Numbered from the stretch's first letter, positions 1 through 8,438 are shown. The stretch: DNA of 41,275 bases from an uncultured bacterium (GCA_903919715.1 CAIXJC010000075.1:98363-139637); one strand, 5' to 3'. Notes: a model not told the origin generated them from the sequence alone. Numbers and translations are program-made.

Positions 1-274
1 TTTCTAACAATCCCGTCCCCACCGCATCACCGATGACGACTCGCAGCGACACGCGAGACATGCGATTCAATTTGTCATCGACGATGACCGCTGTCCGTTT
101 CGCAGGAAGTTCAAATGCTGCAGGCGCCTTCGGTGGTCCCTCGATGATGTAGGAAGCTGGAAGAAGATAATTGCATCCAACTGCAAACAAGAGTGTGGCA
201 CCCATCGGCACAACCGCTGGCATCGCCGACCGACAACACGCAATCAATAAAAGCCTTGGGGCTGAAAACTTCAT
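1..274 (-). CDS. Putative lipoprotein, N-terminal part only (runs off the window)
   Basis: An open frame runs from ATG at 274 to the window edge with no stop (91 codons visible). The first ~35 residues are hydrophobic and end in a Cys preceded by 'LLFAVG', which can serve as a lipobox, so the product is probably a lipid-anchored envelope protein. After the Cys come 'NYLLPASYIIEGPPKAP' and a beta-rich stretch with 'RTAVIVDD'. The ATG overlaps the TGA of the gene before it (ATGA, 271-274), so the two are translationally coupled and belong to the cassette that begins with the DUF2752 gene. I do not recognise the family, and the C-terminal part is not visible. The start is well supported by the overlap; the lipidation call is moderate because the residue at -3 is Ala rather than Leu. 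Confidence 0.6.
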   Translation of the reverse strand, partial: MKFSAPRLLLIACCRSAMPAVVPMGATLLFAVGCNYLLPASYIIEGPPKAPAAFELPAKRTAVIVDDKLNRMSRVSLRVVIGDAVGTGLLE

Positions 275-990
275 TTGCGTCGAATTCCTCGGTCTGGATA
301 TTTCTCTTCGACGTGGTCATAAAAAAGAAATCCCGCCTCATCGACGAATGTTTTTTGCAAACCAATTTCGATTTCGCGCGGTCCTGCCTGCGCCTTTCCA
401 ATGCCCTCCATATCTGGGAATTTGGAAATAACTTGAAACTCCTCAGCAAACGAATCGGGGTCGATTCCATCACGCTCAACGACGCTGACATTGGCTCCCA
501 CAACTCCGTCCCAGAGAAAACTGTTTCCTTCGGGATTCAATCGGTACTCAAAAATGTCAATTACGATGACTCGATCCACGTCCAACTCTTTGGTCAGGTC
601 AGCGAGCGGGCTCGTCGGCCAACCCGGCGTTTGATGCATCCACGTCACAGAAAATCGTGGATCCAACATCTTCACGCCAGGCACATTCTTATCCAAGATA
701 AGCACGACGTTTCCAACGATATTGGGAAGCGCCGTCGGGAATTCGTATGCAGTTCGTTGATCCATATGCGCCAGAACTGCAACGGATTTGTTTTCGAGGC
801 CGCGATACTTCGCAAGCACTTCGATCTGCTTTTGTTTTTCAATGTTCGCACCGATTGCGGAACTGAGTCCAAAGAGAACGCATCCACTCAGCGGCAGTAG
901 CGATGCGATCGCAAGCAAACAACACACGCGAGCTGCGACACGTGAATCAGTGCGCAAGATGCGATTGAGCGGCGACAGGGAATGGATCAT
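271..990 (-). CDS. Putative lipoprotein of unknown function
   Basis: 239 residues. I chose ATG at 990 over the longer frame (to 1062) because it overlaps the upstream TGA as ATGA and places the signal sequence at the N-terminus. A charged n-region is followed by 'LLAIASLLPLSGC', a clear type II signal peptide with the lipid-accepting Cys. The mature part has 'KYRGLENKSVAVLAHMD', which looks like an alpha/beta fold, then a conserved-looking 'DVDRVIVIDIFEYRLNPEG', then an acidic C-terminal third. The pattern resembles small periplasmic lipoproteins that planctomycetes carry in clusters, but I cannot name a family. It sits between a DUF2752 membrane protein and another lipoprotein with 4-base overlaps at both ends, so the three are one transcription unit with a probable shared envelope role. 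Confidence 0.72.
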   Translation of the reverse strand: MIHSLSPLNRILRTDSRVAARVCCLLAIASLLPLSGCVLFGLSSAIGANIEKQKQIEVLAKYRGLENKSVAVLAHMDQRTAYEFPTALPNIVGNVVLILDKNVPGVKMLDPRFSVTWMHQTPGWPTSPLADLTKELDVDRVIVIDIFEYRLNPEGNSFLWDGVVGANVSVVERDGIDPDSFAEEFQVISKFPDMEGIGKAQAGPREIEIGLQKTFVDEAGFLFYDHVEEKYPDRGIRRK

Positions 991-1475
991 GAAAAGCCTC
1001 CTCGGACAACCACGATCTTGTAACCCCACGCAAGCAGAACCGCTGCACCGAGCGCCCACCAAAATCGACCGCTCATTGCGCTGGCGATCACGCCGAGCAT
1101 GCGAGAGCCCGTCAGAGCTGCATACCCAGCAACAACGGCAAGACCCGCAGTTGCGACCGCGAGGATGAACCCCATCGGCTGCGCACGCGCAGATTCAACA
1201 AATCGTCCATCCGCGGCGAACGCAAACGCAGTCGTCATTCCACAACTCGGGCATGGCAACCCAAGCGTCGCAGGCCAAGAGCACGCTGGAATTCCCAGCT
1301 GAGTATGAGTTCCCATTCCGCCAGACGAGGGATCAAGCCAAGCTGCGACAGCCAAGAGTGCGATTGCGCTGAGGGAGAGTGCCGCAATGACCAAACGCTC
1401 TCGAGGCGAAAGTCTCGCAGCTCTGGCGGTTGCACTGGGCGAAGGAATGGACGCGACAGACATTGGAAGTCGCAT
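987..1475 (-). CDS. DUF2752-family membrane protein
   Basis: 162 residues from ATG at 1475. The open frame continues to 1553, but that longer start would overlap the divergent dipeptidase gene at 1514. Three hydrophobic segments are visible: 'LVIAALSLSAIALLAVAAW', 'MGFILAVATAGLAVVAGY' and a third near 'WWALGAAVLLAWGYKIV'. Between the first two is the DUF2752 signature, 'PATLGLPCPSCGMTTAFAF', with a Cys-x2-Cys-Gly pair. This family is found as small integral membrane proteins in planctomycetes, Bacteroidetes and actinobacteria and has no established biochemical function. The Cys pair could bind a metal or undergo redox change, which is inference. It is the first gene of an overlapping three-gene unit with two lipoproteins. 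The family call is confident; the exact start is less so. Confidence 0.8.
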   Translation of the reverse strand: MRLPMSVASIPSPSATARAARLSPRERLVIAALSLSAIALLAVAAWLDPSSGGMGTHTQLGIPACSWPATLGLPCPSCGMTTAFAFAADGRFVESARAQPMGFILAVATAGLAVVAGYAALTGSRMLGVIASAMSGRFWWALGAAVLLAWGYKIVVVRGGFS

Positions 1476-1513
1476 CGTAGTCGACGACCATGGCAAACGA
1501 CTAGCCTGACGCC

Positions 1514-2515
1514 ATGACGCGAGAATGGGTTGACGGACATCTTGACCTTGCATACATCGCGATGCAGAACGGTGATATTCGCCAAGATCCCAAGGAGGAT
1601 GAAGTTCGCTGCGTCAGTCTTCCTGCGCTTGTGCGCGGAAACGTCGGCGTGATTGCCGCCACGATTTTTGTTGAAAAAGGTTCAGATGCTGCACGCCATC
1701 CGTGGGGCTATCGAGATGGTGACGATTGGAACGGCGCCAATGCAGCAGCAGAAATGCAGATGGCGTATTACGAATCTCTCGAAAACGAAGGGGTCGTGCG
1801 TATCGTTCGAACTCCGCAAGATCTGGCGGATGACAGTCGAACCCGCCTGTTGATATTGATGGAGGGCGCAGATCCCATCCGCGATGCTGACGACGTCATG
1901 CGCTGGCACAAGTGCGGCGTGCGAATGTGCGGATTGACGTGGGCGCTCGGCTCGCGCTTCGCAGGTGGAAATCAAAGCGGCGGCGGATTGACATCCGCTG
2001 GACGCGATGTGGTCGCAGCATTCGACTCACTTGGAATACTCCACGATGCGAGTCATCTTTCAGACGCCGCCTTCGACGACCTCGTGAGTATGACCAACCG
2101 ACCAATCGTCGCATCCCACTCGAATGCGCGTGCACTGATGGGATCCAACCAACGTCACATTCGAGATGATCAGGTGCGCGAAATCACTCGGCGCGGTGGT
2201 GTGGTCGGATTGAATTTGTATGGAAAGTTCCTGGCCGTCGATCGTGCTGCAACGCTGAGTGATGCACTTGACCATGTGCAGCACATTGCGGCGCTGGCAC
2301 AGTGCGATGATGTCTGCGCGCTTGGATCGGATCTCGATGGAGGCTTTAGCCCCGAGGCAGTGCCCCTTGAGTTGCGTGGCCCCGATCAATACAACGCACT
2401 GACTGACGCATTGATGTCGCGCGGTTGGAGCGCATCGTCGTGTTCCAAATTTGCAAGTGCGAATTGGCTTCGCGTATGGAACGCCGCACTTCACAGCGGC
2501 GCTAAATCGCTGTAA
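1514..2515 (+). CDS. Membrane dipeptidase-like metallopeptidase, family M19
   Basis: 333 residues, about the usual length for bacterial M19 (renal dipeptidase) enzymes, which hydrolyse dipeptides including L,D forms using a dinuclear zinc centre. The expected ligands are in order: 'DGHLDLAY' near residue 7 (His-x-Asp), 'MEGADPI' (bridging Glu), 'HDASHLSD' (His), 'PIVASHSNAR' (His) and 'LGSDLDGGF' (Asp). No signal peptide is present, so unlike the mammalian enzyme it is probably cytoplasmic. It is transcribed away from the DUF2752 cassette, with only 38 bases between the starts, and its 3' end overlaps the convergent gene at 2502 by 14 bases. Substrate cannot be read from sequence; peptidoglycan-derived or dietary dipeptides are both possible. 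Confidence 0.9.
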   Translation: MTREWVDGHLDLAYIAMQNGDIRQDPKEDEVRCVSLPALVRGNVGVIAATIFVEKGSDAARHPWGYRDGDDWNGANAAAEMQMAYYESLENEGVVRIVRTPQDLADDSRTRLLILMEGADPIRDADDVMRWHKCGVRMCGLTWALGSRFAGGNQSGGGLTSAGRDVVAAFDSLGILHDASHLSDAAFDDLVSMTNRPIVASHSNARALMGSNQRHIRDDQVREITRRGGVVGLNLYGKFLAVDRAATLSDALDHVQHIAALAQCDDVCALGSDLDGGFSPEAVPLELRGPDQYNALTDALMSRGWSASSCSKFASANWLRVWNAALHSGAKSL

Positions 2516-3728
2516 TTCCAGCCGTTTCCACCGAATTTAGATCAATCCGTCGACGCGCAATGGTTCCCCCGATGGCAACATCGACACGCGCATGCAACAA
2601 GACTCCCGTTCTGTGCAGAAGCGCTGCATCACGCGCATCCTCGAGCAAAATGTGCTCAAGAATCTTCGCTTGCTGCGCATCAATTGCAGGAGATGCTGCG
2701 CAGAGCAAGATCCAATTCGCTCGTGCCCATCCTGCGGCGATTCGAAGTCCGTTCGCGCCGACACCAGACTGAATCAGATGAAGCGTTCCAAAATCGTCGA
2801 CCGCCAATTGAACGGCGGGAGCGTCGGGAGGAACAAATGCCAACATCGTCCACTCTGGGAAGTAATCGTGCGCCACACCACCCACCAGCGCCGACAATGC
2901 ACCAACCGTTTGCGTGGCGGGCTCGGAAACTTTCGGGATTAGACGCGATCGACTCAACACTTCTGACGATTGCGTTGGTGGCGGTGCGATTTTCGTAGGC
3001 TCAACACGGTGCTCTTGATCCGAAAACCGATTTGGATTACCGCGCATCGCAAGTCCGATCAGTTCGAGTGCCGCAGAGACGTCAAGCGCACTCAACATTG
3101 CCAGCGGAACTGGTCCCGTCGATTCGACGCGGTCGACTCGGGGCGAATGCGAAGTCAATGAAAGTCGAACTGCAATGGATCGCTCCGCCGCCCATCCAAT
3201 CAGGGAATTGCACGCGCCTTGCGCCAACGCTTCGGATGAACCGACGAATGCGAGACCTATTTCACACATCACAACACCAGCGATCTTGCTGGCGTGAGCA
3301 ACTGCCTCAATAGTCCGTTTTGCCGCAGCAATTGCAGTTTCATCCGTTCCACTCAACAGCACCATTGTGCAACCTGAAGTAGCAATTGCTGTTGGATCGC
3401 TCTGGCAATCTGCGCAGACGATCCATGAGCGAGCGAATGCGCTTGCGCGCTCCATCCACGCACCACCCTCGGTTGGAAGTGCCCGCCCTTGGGCACGATA
3501 GATCTCTCCCCGACTTGCAGCACCGTCGAGGCGGATCAATGCGACTGGCCCCGATGTTCTGGCTTGTTGGTCTGCGTACTGAGCGATCCAAATACCAGCG
3601 AGCGTTGGAACATTTCCAACGATCAACAATGTCGGCATCACTTGCGCGCGCGCCACTGGTCGTGGCTTCGAACCACTTCCAAGAAACGCGGATGTGAGTC
3701 CGTCAAAATCGTCGGCAGCGCGCGTCAT
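2502..3728 (-). CDS. Unrecognised protein translationally coupled to ParA
   Basis: 408 residues. The ATG overlaps the TGA of the ParA gene (ATGA at 3725-3728), so the two are almost certainly made together. The N-terminal part looks like a Rossmann-type segment ('[17 protein letters not shown]', then '[10 protein letters not shown]'), followed by an Ala-rich middle with '[19 protein letters not shown]' and a C-terminal part with '[20 protein letters not shown]' that again alternates strands and helices. No Walker A motif, zinc motif or helix-turn-helix is obvious. The two nucleotide-binding-like halves suggest a degenerate P-loop protein acting as partner of the ATPase, but that is inference and I cannot assign a family. 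It ends inside the tail of the convergent dipeptidase gene. Confidence 0.75.
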   Translation of the reverse strand: MTRAADDFDGLTSAFLGSGSKPRPVARAQVMPTLLIVGNVPTLAGIWIAQYADQQARTSGPVALIRLDGAASRGEIYRAQGRALPTEGGAWMERASAFARSWIVCADCQSDPTAIATSGCTMVLLSGTDETAIAAAKRTIEAVAHASKIAGVVMCEIGLAFVGSSEALAQGACNSLIGWAAERSIAVRLSLTSHSPRVDRVESTGPVPLAMLSALDVSAALELIGLAMRGNPNRFSDQEHRVEPTKIAPPPTQSSEVLSRSRLIPKVSEPATQTVGALSALVGGVAHDYFPEWTMLAFVPPDAPAVQLAVDDFGTLHLIQSGVGANGLRIAAGWARANWILLCAASPAIDAQQAKILEHILLEDARDAALLHRTGVLLHARVDVAIGGTIARRRIDLNSVETAGITAI

Positions 3729-4717
3729 ACTGCTTGATCCAATTTCGCTGTACGCAATCGTTCGGCGACCTCACCAAGTCGCCCCTCACCGCTTGATGGA
3801 ACTTGACTTTGCAGTTCTATTTCGATCAGCGGCGGCTCGACCGGCCGTGTGTTGGTTCGTGGCGCAGAAAGTTTTGCCATCACAACTGCATCGGGATTCG
3901 ACAAGTCGCTTCCTGCTGCGACTCCACCCATACGCTGGACATTCACATTCTGCGCGATCATCCAATCCGCGAGTTTCTCGAAGTCCTTGCGAGCATCAGA
4001 TGTCGGCGCGTATTCCGTCACGGGCTGACCGAACCCCGAGGCTTCTCGCAGGACATCATGTTCGCGGATCATGGTCGGCACCACATTCTCGCCAAAGGTA
4101 CGGTCGATCGCTGCGAGAATGTCCTGCGAAATGCGAGATCCTTCACGAACCAAGGTCGGAAGAACTCGAATGGCGATTGAACGTTGCAGTCGGTCTGCGA
4201 CCGCTCGAATCGTCGCGACTTGCCGCTCCGCCGCACGCAGTGCGAAATACCCCGTTTCAATTGGGATGATCGCCTCATCGCATGCGCGAAGTGCGTTAAA
4301 AACCAACAATCCGATGTGGGGAGGACAGTCAATCACGCACCACTGAAAGCGTGGTGCAACGCGATCGAGCAAGCCCGCAAGCCGACGATCTCGATCAGGC
4401 GCATCGTGCAGTGGTCCACTGGGAGCCTCGAGCAGCGCCAAGTTGACCGTGCATGGAGCCAAGACCAATCCCGGTGATGGCTCCCAAAAAAGTCCGTCGT
4501 CCAAGAGGGCCGTTCCACTTCCCTGTCGAAGAGCGTCTTCGATTCCAACTTCAATTCGCGCCGCAGGGACGCCAAGAGCAAGTCCACAGTGTCCTTGTGG
4601 GTCAAGGTCGACCAAGAGCGTCCGCTGCTTGCGAGCTGCAAGAACGGCCGCCAAATTGACCGCCGTGGTGGTCTTGCCACTCCCACCTTTTTGGTTGACG
4701 ACCGCAATCACGCGCAT
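3725..4717 (-). CDS. ParA/Soj/MinD-family ATPase
   Basis: 330 residues. The N-terminus carries the deviant Walker A box '[19 protein letters not shown]' with its signature Lys, followed by '[17 protein letters not shown]' (Walker A'), '[18 protein letters not shown]' (Walker B region) and '[15 protein letters not shown]'. These are diagnostic of ParA-type dimeric ATPases that position chromosomes, plasmids or protein complexes. A ~70-residue C-terminal extension ('[15 protein letters not shown]' onward) lies beyond the usual ~260-residue core. No parB or parS-like gene is adjacent; instead it is followed, with an ATGA overlap, by an unrecognised 408-residue protein. It is therefore probably an orphan ParA with a dedicated partner rather than the chromosomal segregation pair. 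It lies 61 bases downstream of aroB. Confidence 0.88.
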   Translation of the reverse strand: MRVIAVVNQKGGSGKTTTAVNLAAVLAARKQRTLLVDLDPQGHCGLALGVPAARIEVGIEDALRQGSGTALLDDGLFWEPSPGLVLAPCTVNLALLEAPSGPLHDAPDRDRRLAGLLDRVAPRFQWCVIDCPPHIGLLVFNALRACDEAIIPIETGYFALRAAERQVATIRAVADRLQRSIAIRVLPTLVREGSRISQDILAAIDRTFGENVVPTMIREHDVLREASGFGQPVTEYAPTSDARKDFEKLADWMIAQNVNVQRMGGVAAGSDLSNPDAVVMAKLSAPRTNTRPVEPPLIEIELQSQVPSSGEGRLGEVAERLRTAKLDQAV

Positions 4718-4778
4718 GCTGCCTCAAGATCGACTGACTCCCCACCTTCCCTTGAAGTCTGACGCAATTCTCTGAAGG

Positions 4779-5915
4779 TCAGTCCACGGCGCCGATCGCC
4801 CGTAATCCAATGCGCAGCAATTCGGGGTCTGCTTGACGAACGATGTCGGCTCCCCCGCCCGCCTTGGGAAGGATGAGCGTAAGCCTTCCCGCAAGTCGTT
4901 TCTTGTCAAATCCTGCAGATTTTTCGAGGTTTCCGACATTTGCTTGCTGCGGCAGTACGACCGCGAATCCCAGCGCCGCCAGTCGATCTCGGATTGCCGA
5001 CGCATCGGCAGGCGCCATTGCACCCGATGCGGCTGATGCTGATGCCGCGGCGACGAGTCCCAAGGCGACAGCCTCGCCGTGAAAAAACTCATCCGAAAAT
5101 TGAGACTCGATCGCATGAGCGAAGGTGTGCCCAAGGTTCAGCAGCATCCGTTGATTGGCTTCTCGAGGATCGGCCGCGACGATGTCCAACTTGACGGCTG
5201 CAGAGCGTGCGATCAGGTCGATCATTTTCCACTGATCGACGGGCTCGCTGCTTTGGTAACTCCCACTCGCCCCTGGGAGGAGTGGCTCGATTGACCGATC
5301 AACGAGCATCGAATGTTTGAAACACTCCGCAAGTCCCGCGCGAAAAATACGCGGCGGCAACGAAGTGAGTGCCAAGGTGTCACAGATCACCGCAAGTGGA
5401 GGCCAGAATGCGCCAGCGAGATTTTTTCCAATTCCACCATTTGCAAGCGGAAGATTCATCCCAGTCTTGCCCCCAAGTGCCGCATCGACCATCCCCAAGA
5501 GCGTTGTCGGCACTGCGACCCATGCAATGCCACGCAGATACGTTGCCGCACAGAAACCTGCGATATCCGTGACGATTCCGCCTCCCACTGCCACAATCAA
5601 TCCTTGTCGATCGAGGTTAGCGCGAACTGCGGCATCCATCACCTTCGACCAAGTCTGCGCACATTTGTTCGACTCCGTCGCACAAATTGAAACGTGCGAG
5701 ATTTCTACAGCGCCGTGCGAATCATTTCTCCAAGACTTCTCGACATCGGATGCCCATGTTGCGGCGATCGATTCATCTGCGACGATCAGAATCTTCGAAG
5801 GATTCTTACCGCCATTCGCTCGGCGAACGTGTCCCGCCACCGAAGCAAGTATGCCACTACCAATGATGACTGGAGCGCTCTCACTTCCCATTCGCTGAAC
5901 AAGTTCTCGTGTCAT
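4779..5915 (-). CDS. aroB: 3-dehydroquinate synthase
   Basis: 378 residues. Converts DAHP to 3-dehydroquinate, the second step of the shikimate pathway, using NAD and a divalent metal. The start at 5915 overlaps the upstream TGA as ATGA; the open frame reaching 6035 is a non-homologous extension. Visible motifs in order: 'AVGGGIVTDIAGFCAATYL' (NAD-binding), 'VPTTLLGMVDAALGGKTG' and 'MNLPLANGGIGKNLAGAF' (substrate), 'GLAECFKHS', 'LNLGHTFAHAIES' and 'FFHGEAVALGL', which supply the metal-binding Glu and His residues. Length matches the family (~360). It lies second in a minus-strand unit after a membrane protein and before parA, with no other shikimate gene nearby. Confidence 0.96.
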   Translation of the reverse strand: MTRELVQRMGSESAPVIIGSGILASVAGHVRRANGGKNPSKILIVADESIAATWASDVEKSWRNDSHGAVEISHVSICATESNKCAQTWSKVMDAAVRANLDRQGLIVAVGGGIVTDIAGFCAATYLRGIAWVAVPTTLLGMVDAALGGKTGMNLPLANGGIGKNLAGAFWPPLAVICDTLALTSLPPRIFRAGLAECFKHSMLVDRSIEPLLPGASGSYQSSEPVDQWKMIDLIARSAAVKLDIVAADPREANQRMLLNLGHTFAHAIESQFSDEFFHGEAVALGLVAAASASAASGAMAPADASAIRDRLAALGFAVVLPQQANVGNLEKSAGFDKKRLAGRLTLILPKAGGGADIVRQADPELLRIGLRAIGAVD

Positions 5916-6556
5916 GAAGTCTCCTGATGCGTTTCTGCCAATCCCCCATGTTCGCGAGCGCGATCGGCGGCGGCACGAATTCGACTCACACCCATTGCTG
6001 CCGAACGCTTCGCCATCAATCGCACGCCAAACCATGCGCCAATCAGCACAATCACTGCCAAGGTTCCGATCAAGCCAACTGAAAAATTACTGGCGACGCC
6101 CTGCGATGCACTTTGCAATTTGCGCGCCGCAGCATGTTCAACAGGACGACCAATGACCGCGGGATATTCGTGCAAATGTCCTTGACGATCTGCCAAGCGA
6201 ATGATTCCCGCATCGCGCCCAACCACCGAGACGAAAGATCCAACGGGATACCGCGTCAGAGTCATCGCATACACCGCGATCGGATCACCACCACTTGTTC
6301 GCACGAACCACTCTTCCCCATCAGGGTGAAGTGCACCCATCGGCGTGCGCTGCTCCAACTTTCCATTCACCTCCACCCACGCTCCTGCGGGAATTTTCCC
6401 CCACTCGGGACGAGTGATCACAGGCAATGTTGCAACTTGTTCCTTTGTGAATGCGCCAGTTGGTGCGGTGGCAACGACTTCCTGCCAGAGCGATTCAAAT
6501 TGCTCGCTTGGCCAATCTCGTGAGGTTTGACCCTCTGCGCCTTGAAAAAGATTCAC
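5912..6556 (-). CDS. Single-pass membrane protein of unknown function
   Basis: 214 residues from a GTG start at 6556. GAAGG lies 7 bases upstream, and no in-frame ATG exists before the preceding stop at 6593-6595, so the GTG is the best start. Residues 1-160 are soluble and beta-rich ('GAWVEVNGKLEQRTPMG', 'EYPAVIGRPVEHAAARK'), with no signal peptide at the N-terminus. One strong transmembrane segment, 'VGLIGTLAVIVLIGAWFGV', follows near residue 165 and is then followed by an Arg/Lys-rich tail, consistent with a C-terminal cytoplasmic side. The soluble part recalls OB-fold-like 'cost of membrane' domains, but I cannot name it. It overlaps aroB by 4 bases and is first in that unit. Confidence 0.7.
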   Translation of the reverse strand: MNLFQGAEGQTSRDWPSEQFESLWQEVVATAPTGAFTKEQVATLPVITRPEWGKIPAGAWVEVNGKLEQRTPMGALHPDGEEWFVRTSGGDPIAVYAMTLTRYPVGSFVSVVGRDAGIIRLADRQGHLHEYPAVIGRPVEHAAARKLQSASQGVASNFSVGLIGTLAVIVLIGAWFGVRLMAKRSAAMGVSRIRAAADRAREHGGLAETHQETS

Positions 6557-6645
6557 GCCATCACCTTCGGGCGATGGTAGCGAAGGCTTGTCTCACATTC
6601 TCTCGCTGCTCGGGCAGCATTCACTCGAATCAACTTCAAGTGAAA

Positions 6646-8118
6646 TTATGGACAGACACCCCAACTCGACAGCATCGCTGCGAGATCGCTTCCGTCGGAA
6701 TAACCATCGCCGTTCACATCTCCATTGACAGTTCCCCAACCAGAGAGCAACACCGAAAGGTCAAGCCCGCTGACTTCGAGATCGTGATTGAGATCCGCAG
6801 GGCACGGCGGAGGTGGAGGAGGACCTTGCACTTCATATGCGCCCATATCAACGATGGGAGCTGGACCAACTCCTGTATCGACAACGGACGTGCTATCCAC
6901 GCGGCGCGTGAGACCATCACGATCGAGCACAATTCCAGTGGGAATCAGGGTATTGCTGCCCGCATCGATTGCGGGAGATGTGGCTTGCAAGTGCAGATCG
7001 CCCGTCGCCATATTGACGAAGAGTGGATCCGTTATCACGTTGCCAGTTCCCGTTGCACCACCCTGAACGAGGGAGTAACTGACGGTATTCGTTCCGCCAG
7101 CAGCGGTAATTTGATTGTTCGCCGTTGCACCACCCGAGCCGGTATTGCCCCAGAAGATGCAGTTGGCCAGCGTGCTCGATCCGCTCGTGTTATAAAAACC
7201 TGCGCCCGTTGTTGCTGTCGTTGTGTTGCCGACGAATGTCGAATCACGAACGGTCACAGTCGAAGTCGTCCCGACCCACACAGCGCCACCCGAACTCGTG
7301 CTCGTTGCTTTGTTCAATCGAAACACGCAGTTGGTGATCTTTGTCTGCGAACTTCCGTATGACTCGATCGCGCCCGAACGCGCCGCTTGATTATTCGTGA
7401 AGACGCAACTTTCCCACGTGACCGTCGTTGCGTTGGTGTCAAAGCCGCCGCCATAACTTCCGCCAACATTGTCGGTGAATTCACAACTTTGAAATGTTCC
7501 GTTGGCTCCAAAGATGTATCCCGCACCTCCGCCAAACGTGCAGCGATTGCCAACGAATTTGCAATTTCGAACGGTCGGATTACCGCTCGTGAGAATCAGA
7601 ATGCCGCCACCCTTGTCATAGTTCGATGCGGTCGCACCATTTGCGTATCCGCCCACAATGCTGAATCCATCGAGAATCGCAGTGTTTGCGACACTACTTG
7701 CGACGACCACGTGATACGCATTGTCCGCCATGTTGGTGACGGTTCCGTTGTCGTTACCCAGCAAATCTCCACTCAGGATCGTGACATTCGCCAAGATGTT
7801 TCGTTCTTCCAAGAGAGTTTCAGTGCCAGCGAATCCGCCGTACATCGCAACGCCGCTTTTCATCGTGTGCCACAGTGTGCGCGTCGTTGTCGTGGTGGGT
7901 CTGTACGTTCCTGCCTTCACCCAAATCTGATCACCTGACACGCTTGCGTTGAGCGCCGTCGCAACAGCCGTCGTTCCCTGATATGCGTCGACCCATGAAG
8001 CACCGCTATTCATCCCCGTGGTGAGCGATGCATCGACATAACGAACGGCTGCCGATGCTGAATGAGCAGCGCACAAGACAGCCAACAAAAATGACAAGTG
8101 CATTCGAGGGAAATACAT
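6646..8118 (-). CDS. Secreted right-handed beta-helix protein with dockerin-like tail
   Basis: 490 residues. Starts at 8118 or 8103 ('MYFPRMHLSFLLAVLCAA') fit; longer frames would run through the tRNA-Glu genes. A signal peptide ends near 'AHSASA'. The body opens with 'VRYVDASLTTGMNSG', as in many polymorphic outer-membrane and pectate-lyase-like proteins, and continues with short repeats such as 'NCKFVGNRCTFGGGAGY', 'SCEFTDNVGGSYGGGF' and 'NCVFRLNKATSTSSGGA', which form the coils of a parallel beta-helix. After a Pro-rich linker ('GPPPPPP') there is a C-terminal module bounded by Cys-Pro, with two calcium loops ('DLNHDLEVSGLDLS', 'DVNGDGYSDGSDLA') each followed by 'LLSGWG' or 'MLSSWG'. That tail is a planctomycete hallmark whose job, anchoring or assembly, is not established. 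Carbohydrate binding or adhesion is likely for the body. Confidence 0.85.
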   Translation of the reverse strand: MYFPRMHLSFLLAVLCAAHSASAAVRYVDASLTTGMNSGASWVDAYQGTTAVATALNASVSGDQIWVKAGTYRPTTTTTRTLWHTMKSGVAMYGGFAGTETLLEERNILANVTILSGDLLGNDNGTVTNMADNAYHVVVASSVANTAILDGFSIVGGYANGATASNYDKGGGILILTSGNPTVRNCKFVGNRCTFGGGAGYIFGANGTFQSCEFTDNVGGSYGGGFDTNATTVTWESCVFTNNQAARSGAIESYGSSQTKITNCVFRLNKATSTSSGGAVWVGTTSTVTVRDSTFVGNTTTATTGAGFYNTSGSSTLANCIFWGNTGSGGATANNQITAAGGTNTVSYSLVQGGATGTGNVITDPLFVNMATGDLHLQATSPAIDAGSNTLIPTGIVLDRDGLTRRVDSTSVVDTGVGPAPIVDMGAYEVQGPPPPPPCPADLNHDLEVSGLDLSVLLSGWGTVNGDVNGDGYSDGSDLAAMLSSWGVCP

Positions 8119-8152
8119 GGGGTAGTTCAACTTACCCTCGATTTCCCGACGA

Positions 8153-8179
8153 TCCACTTTTCTTGCAGTGAAAAGTGGA
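8153..8179 (-). other. Perfect 10-bp hairpin between tRNA-Glu(TTC) and the beta-helix gene
   Basis: TCCACTTTTC (8153-8162) and GAAAAGTGGA (8170-8179) pair perfectly around a 7-base loop. It lies 21 bases past the 3' end of tRNA-Glu(TTC) and 34 bases before the beta-helix gene start on the same strand. No T-run follows on the minus strand, so it is not a classical intrinsic terminator. It could be a processing site, a Rho-assisted terminator or a leader structure. Confidence 0.45.
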
Positions 8180-8200
8180 CCGTGCGATACGACCGAAAAA

Positions 8201-8275
8201 TGAGCCCAATGGGATTCGAACCCATGTGTCCTCCTTGAAAGGGAGGTGTCCTGGACCAGGCTAGACGATGGGCCC
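8201..8275 (-). tRNA. tRNA-Glu (anticodon TTC)
   Basis: 75 bases that fold as a cloverleaf. The acceptor stem is GGGCCCA/TGGGCTC with one G-T pair. The D arm begins 'TCGTCTAGCCTGGTCC', as in bacterial tRNA-Glu. The anticodon stem is CCTCC/GGAGG around the loop CTTTCAA (anticodon TTC), and the T arm is ATGGG-TTCGAAT-CCCAT. The discriminator base is A. CCA is not encoded. It is the downstream member of a tandem pair, 54 bases after tRNA-Glu(CTC), and is probably co-transcribed with it. Confidence 0.97.
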
Positions 8276-8329
8276 AATACGAACACTGCGTTTCCCGCTC
8301 TCACAGCGCGGGAAGTTTTACCATACCAA

Positions 8330-8403
8330 TGACCCCAAGGGGATTTGAACCCCTGTTCCATCCGTGAGAGGGATGTGTCCTAGCCGGGCTAGACGATGAG
8401 GCC
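8330..8403 (-). tRNA. tRNA-Glu (anticodon CTC)
   Basis: 74 bases. The acceptor stem is GGCCTCA/TGGGGTC with G-T pairs. The D arm is 'TCGTCTAGCCCGGCTAGGAC', the anticodon stem is CATCC/GGATG around CTCTCAC (anticodon CTC), and the T arm is AGGGG-TTCAAAT-CCCCT. The discriminator is A and no CCA is encoded. It is the first of two Glu isoacceptors in tandem. A TATACT -10 element lies 12 bases upstream, and a truncated endonuclease IV fragment ends just beyond that. Confidence 0.97.
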
Positions 8404-8414
8404 GAGGGGGAGGG

Positions 8415-8420
8415 AGTATA
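8415..8420 (-). promoter_or_regulatory. Putative -10 element of the tRNA-Glu pair
   Basis: TATACT on the minus strand, 11 bases before the mature 5' end of tRNA-Glu(CTC), is 5 of 6 to the sigma-70 consensus and correctly placed for a short tRNA leader. The -35 region at the 16-18 base spacing is poor (around CGGGTG). The element sits at the edge of the truncated nfo fragment, so promoter and breakpoint are adjacent. Confidence 0.4.
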
Positions 8421-8438
8421 GCGTTCAAACGGACTTCC

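Noticed and set aside
6451..7362. 303-codon plus-strand frame opposite the beta-helix gene
   Set aside because: Antisense to signal-peptide, beta-helix and dockerin-like sequence on the minus strand; no motif of its own.
8119..8361. 5' extension of the beta-helix gene frame through the tRNA-Glu region
   Set aside because: It would translate across tRNA-Glu(TTC) and into tRNA-Glu(CTC); the signal peptide starts only at 8118 or 8103.
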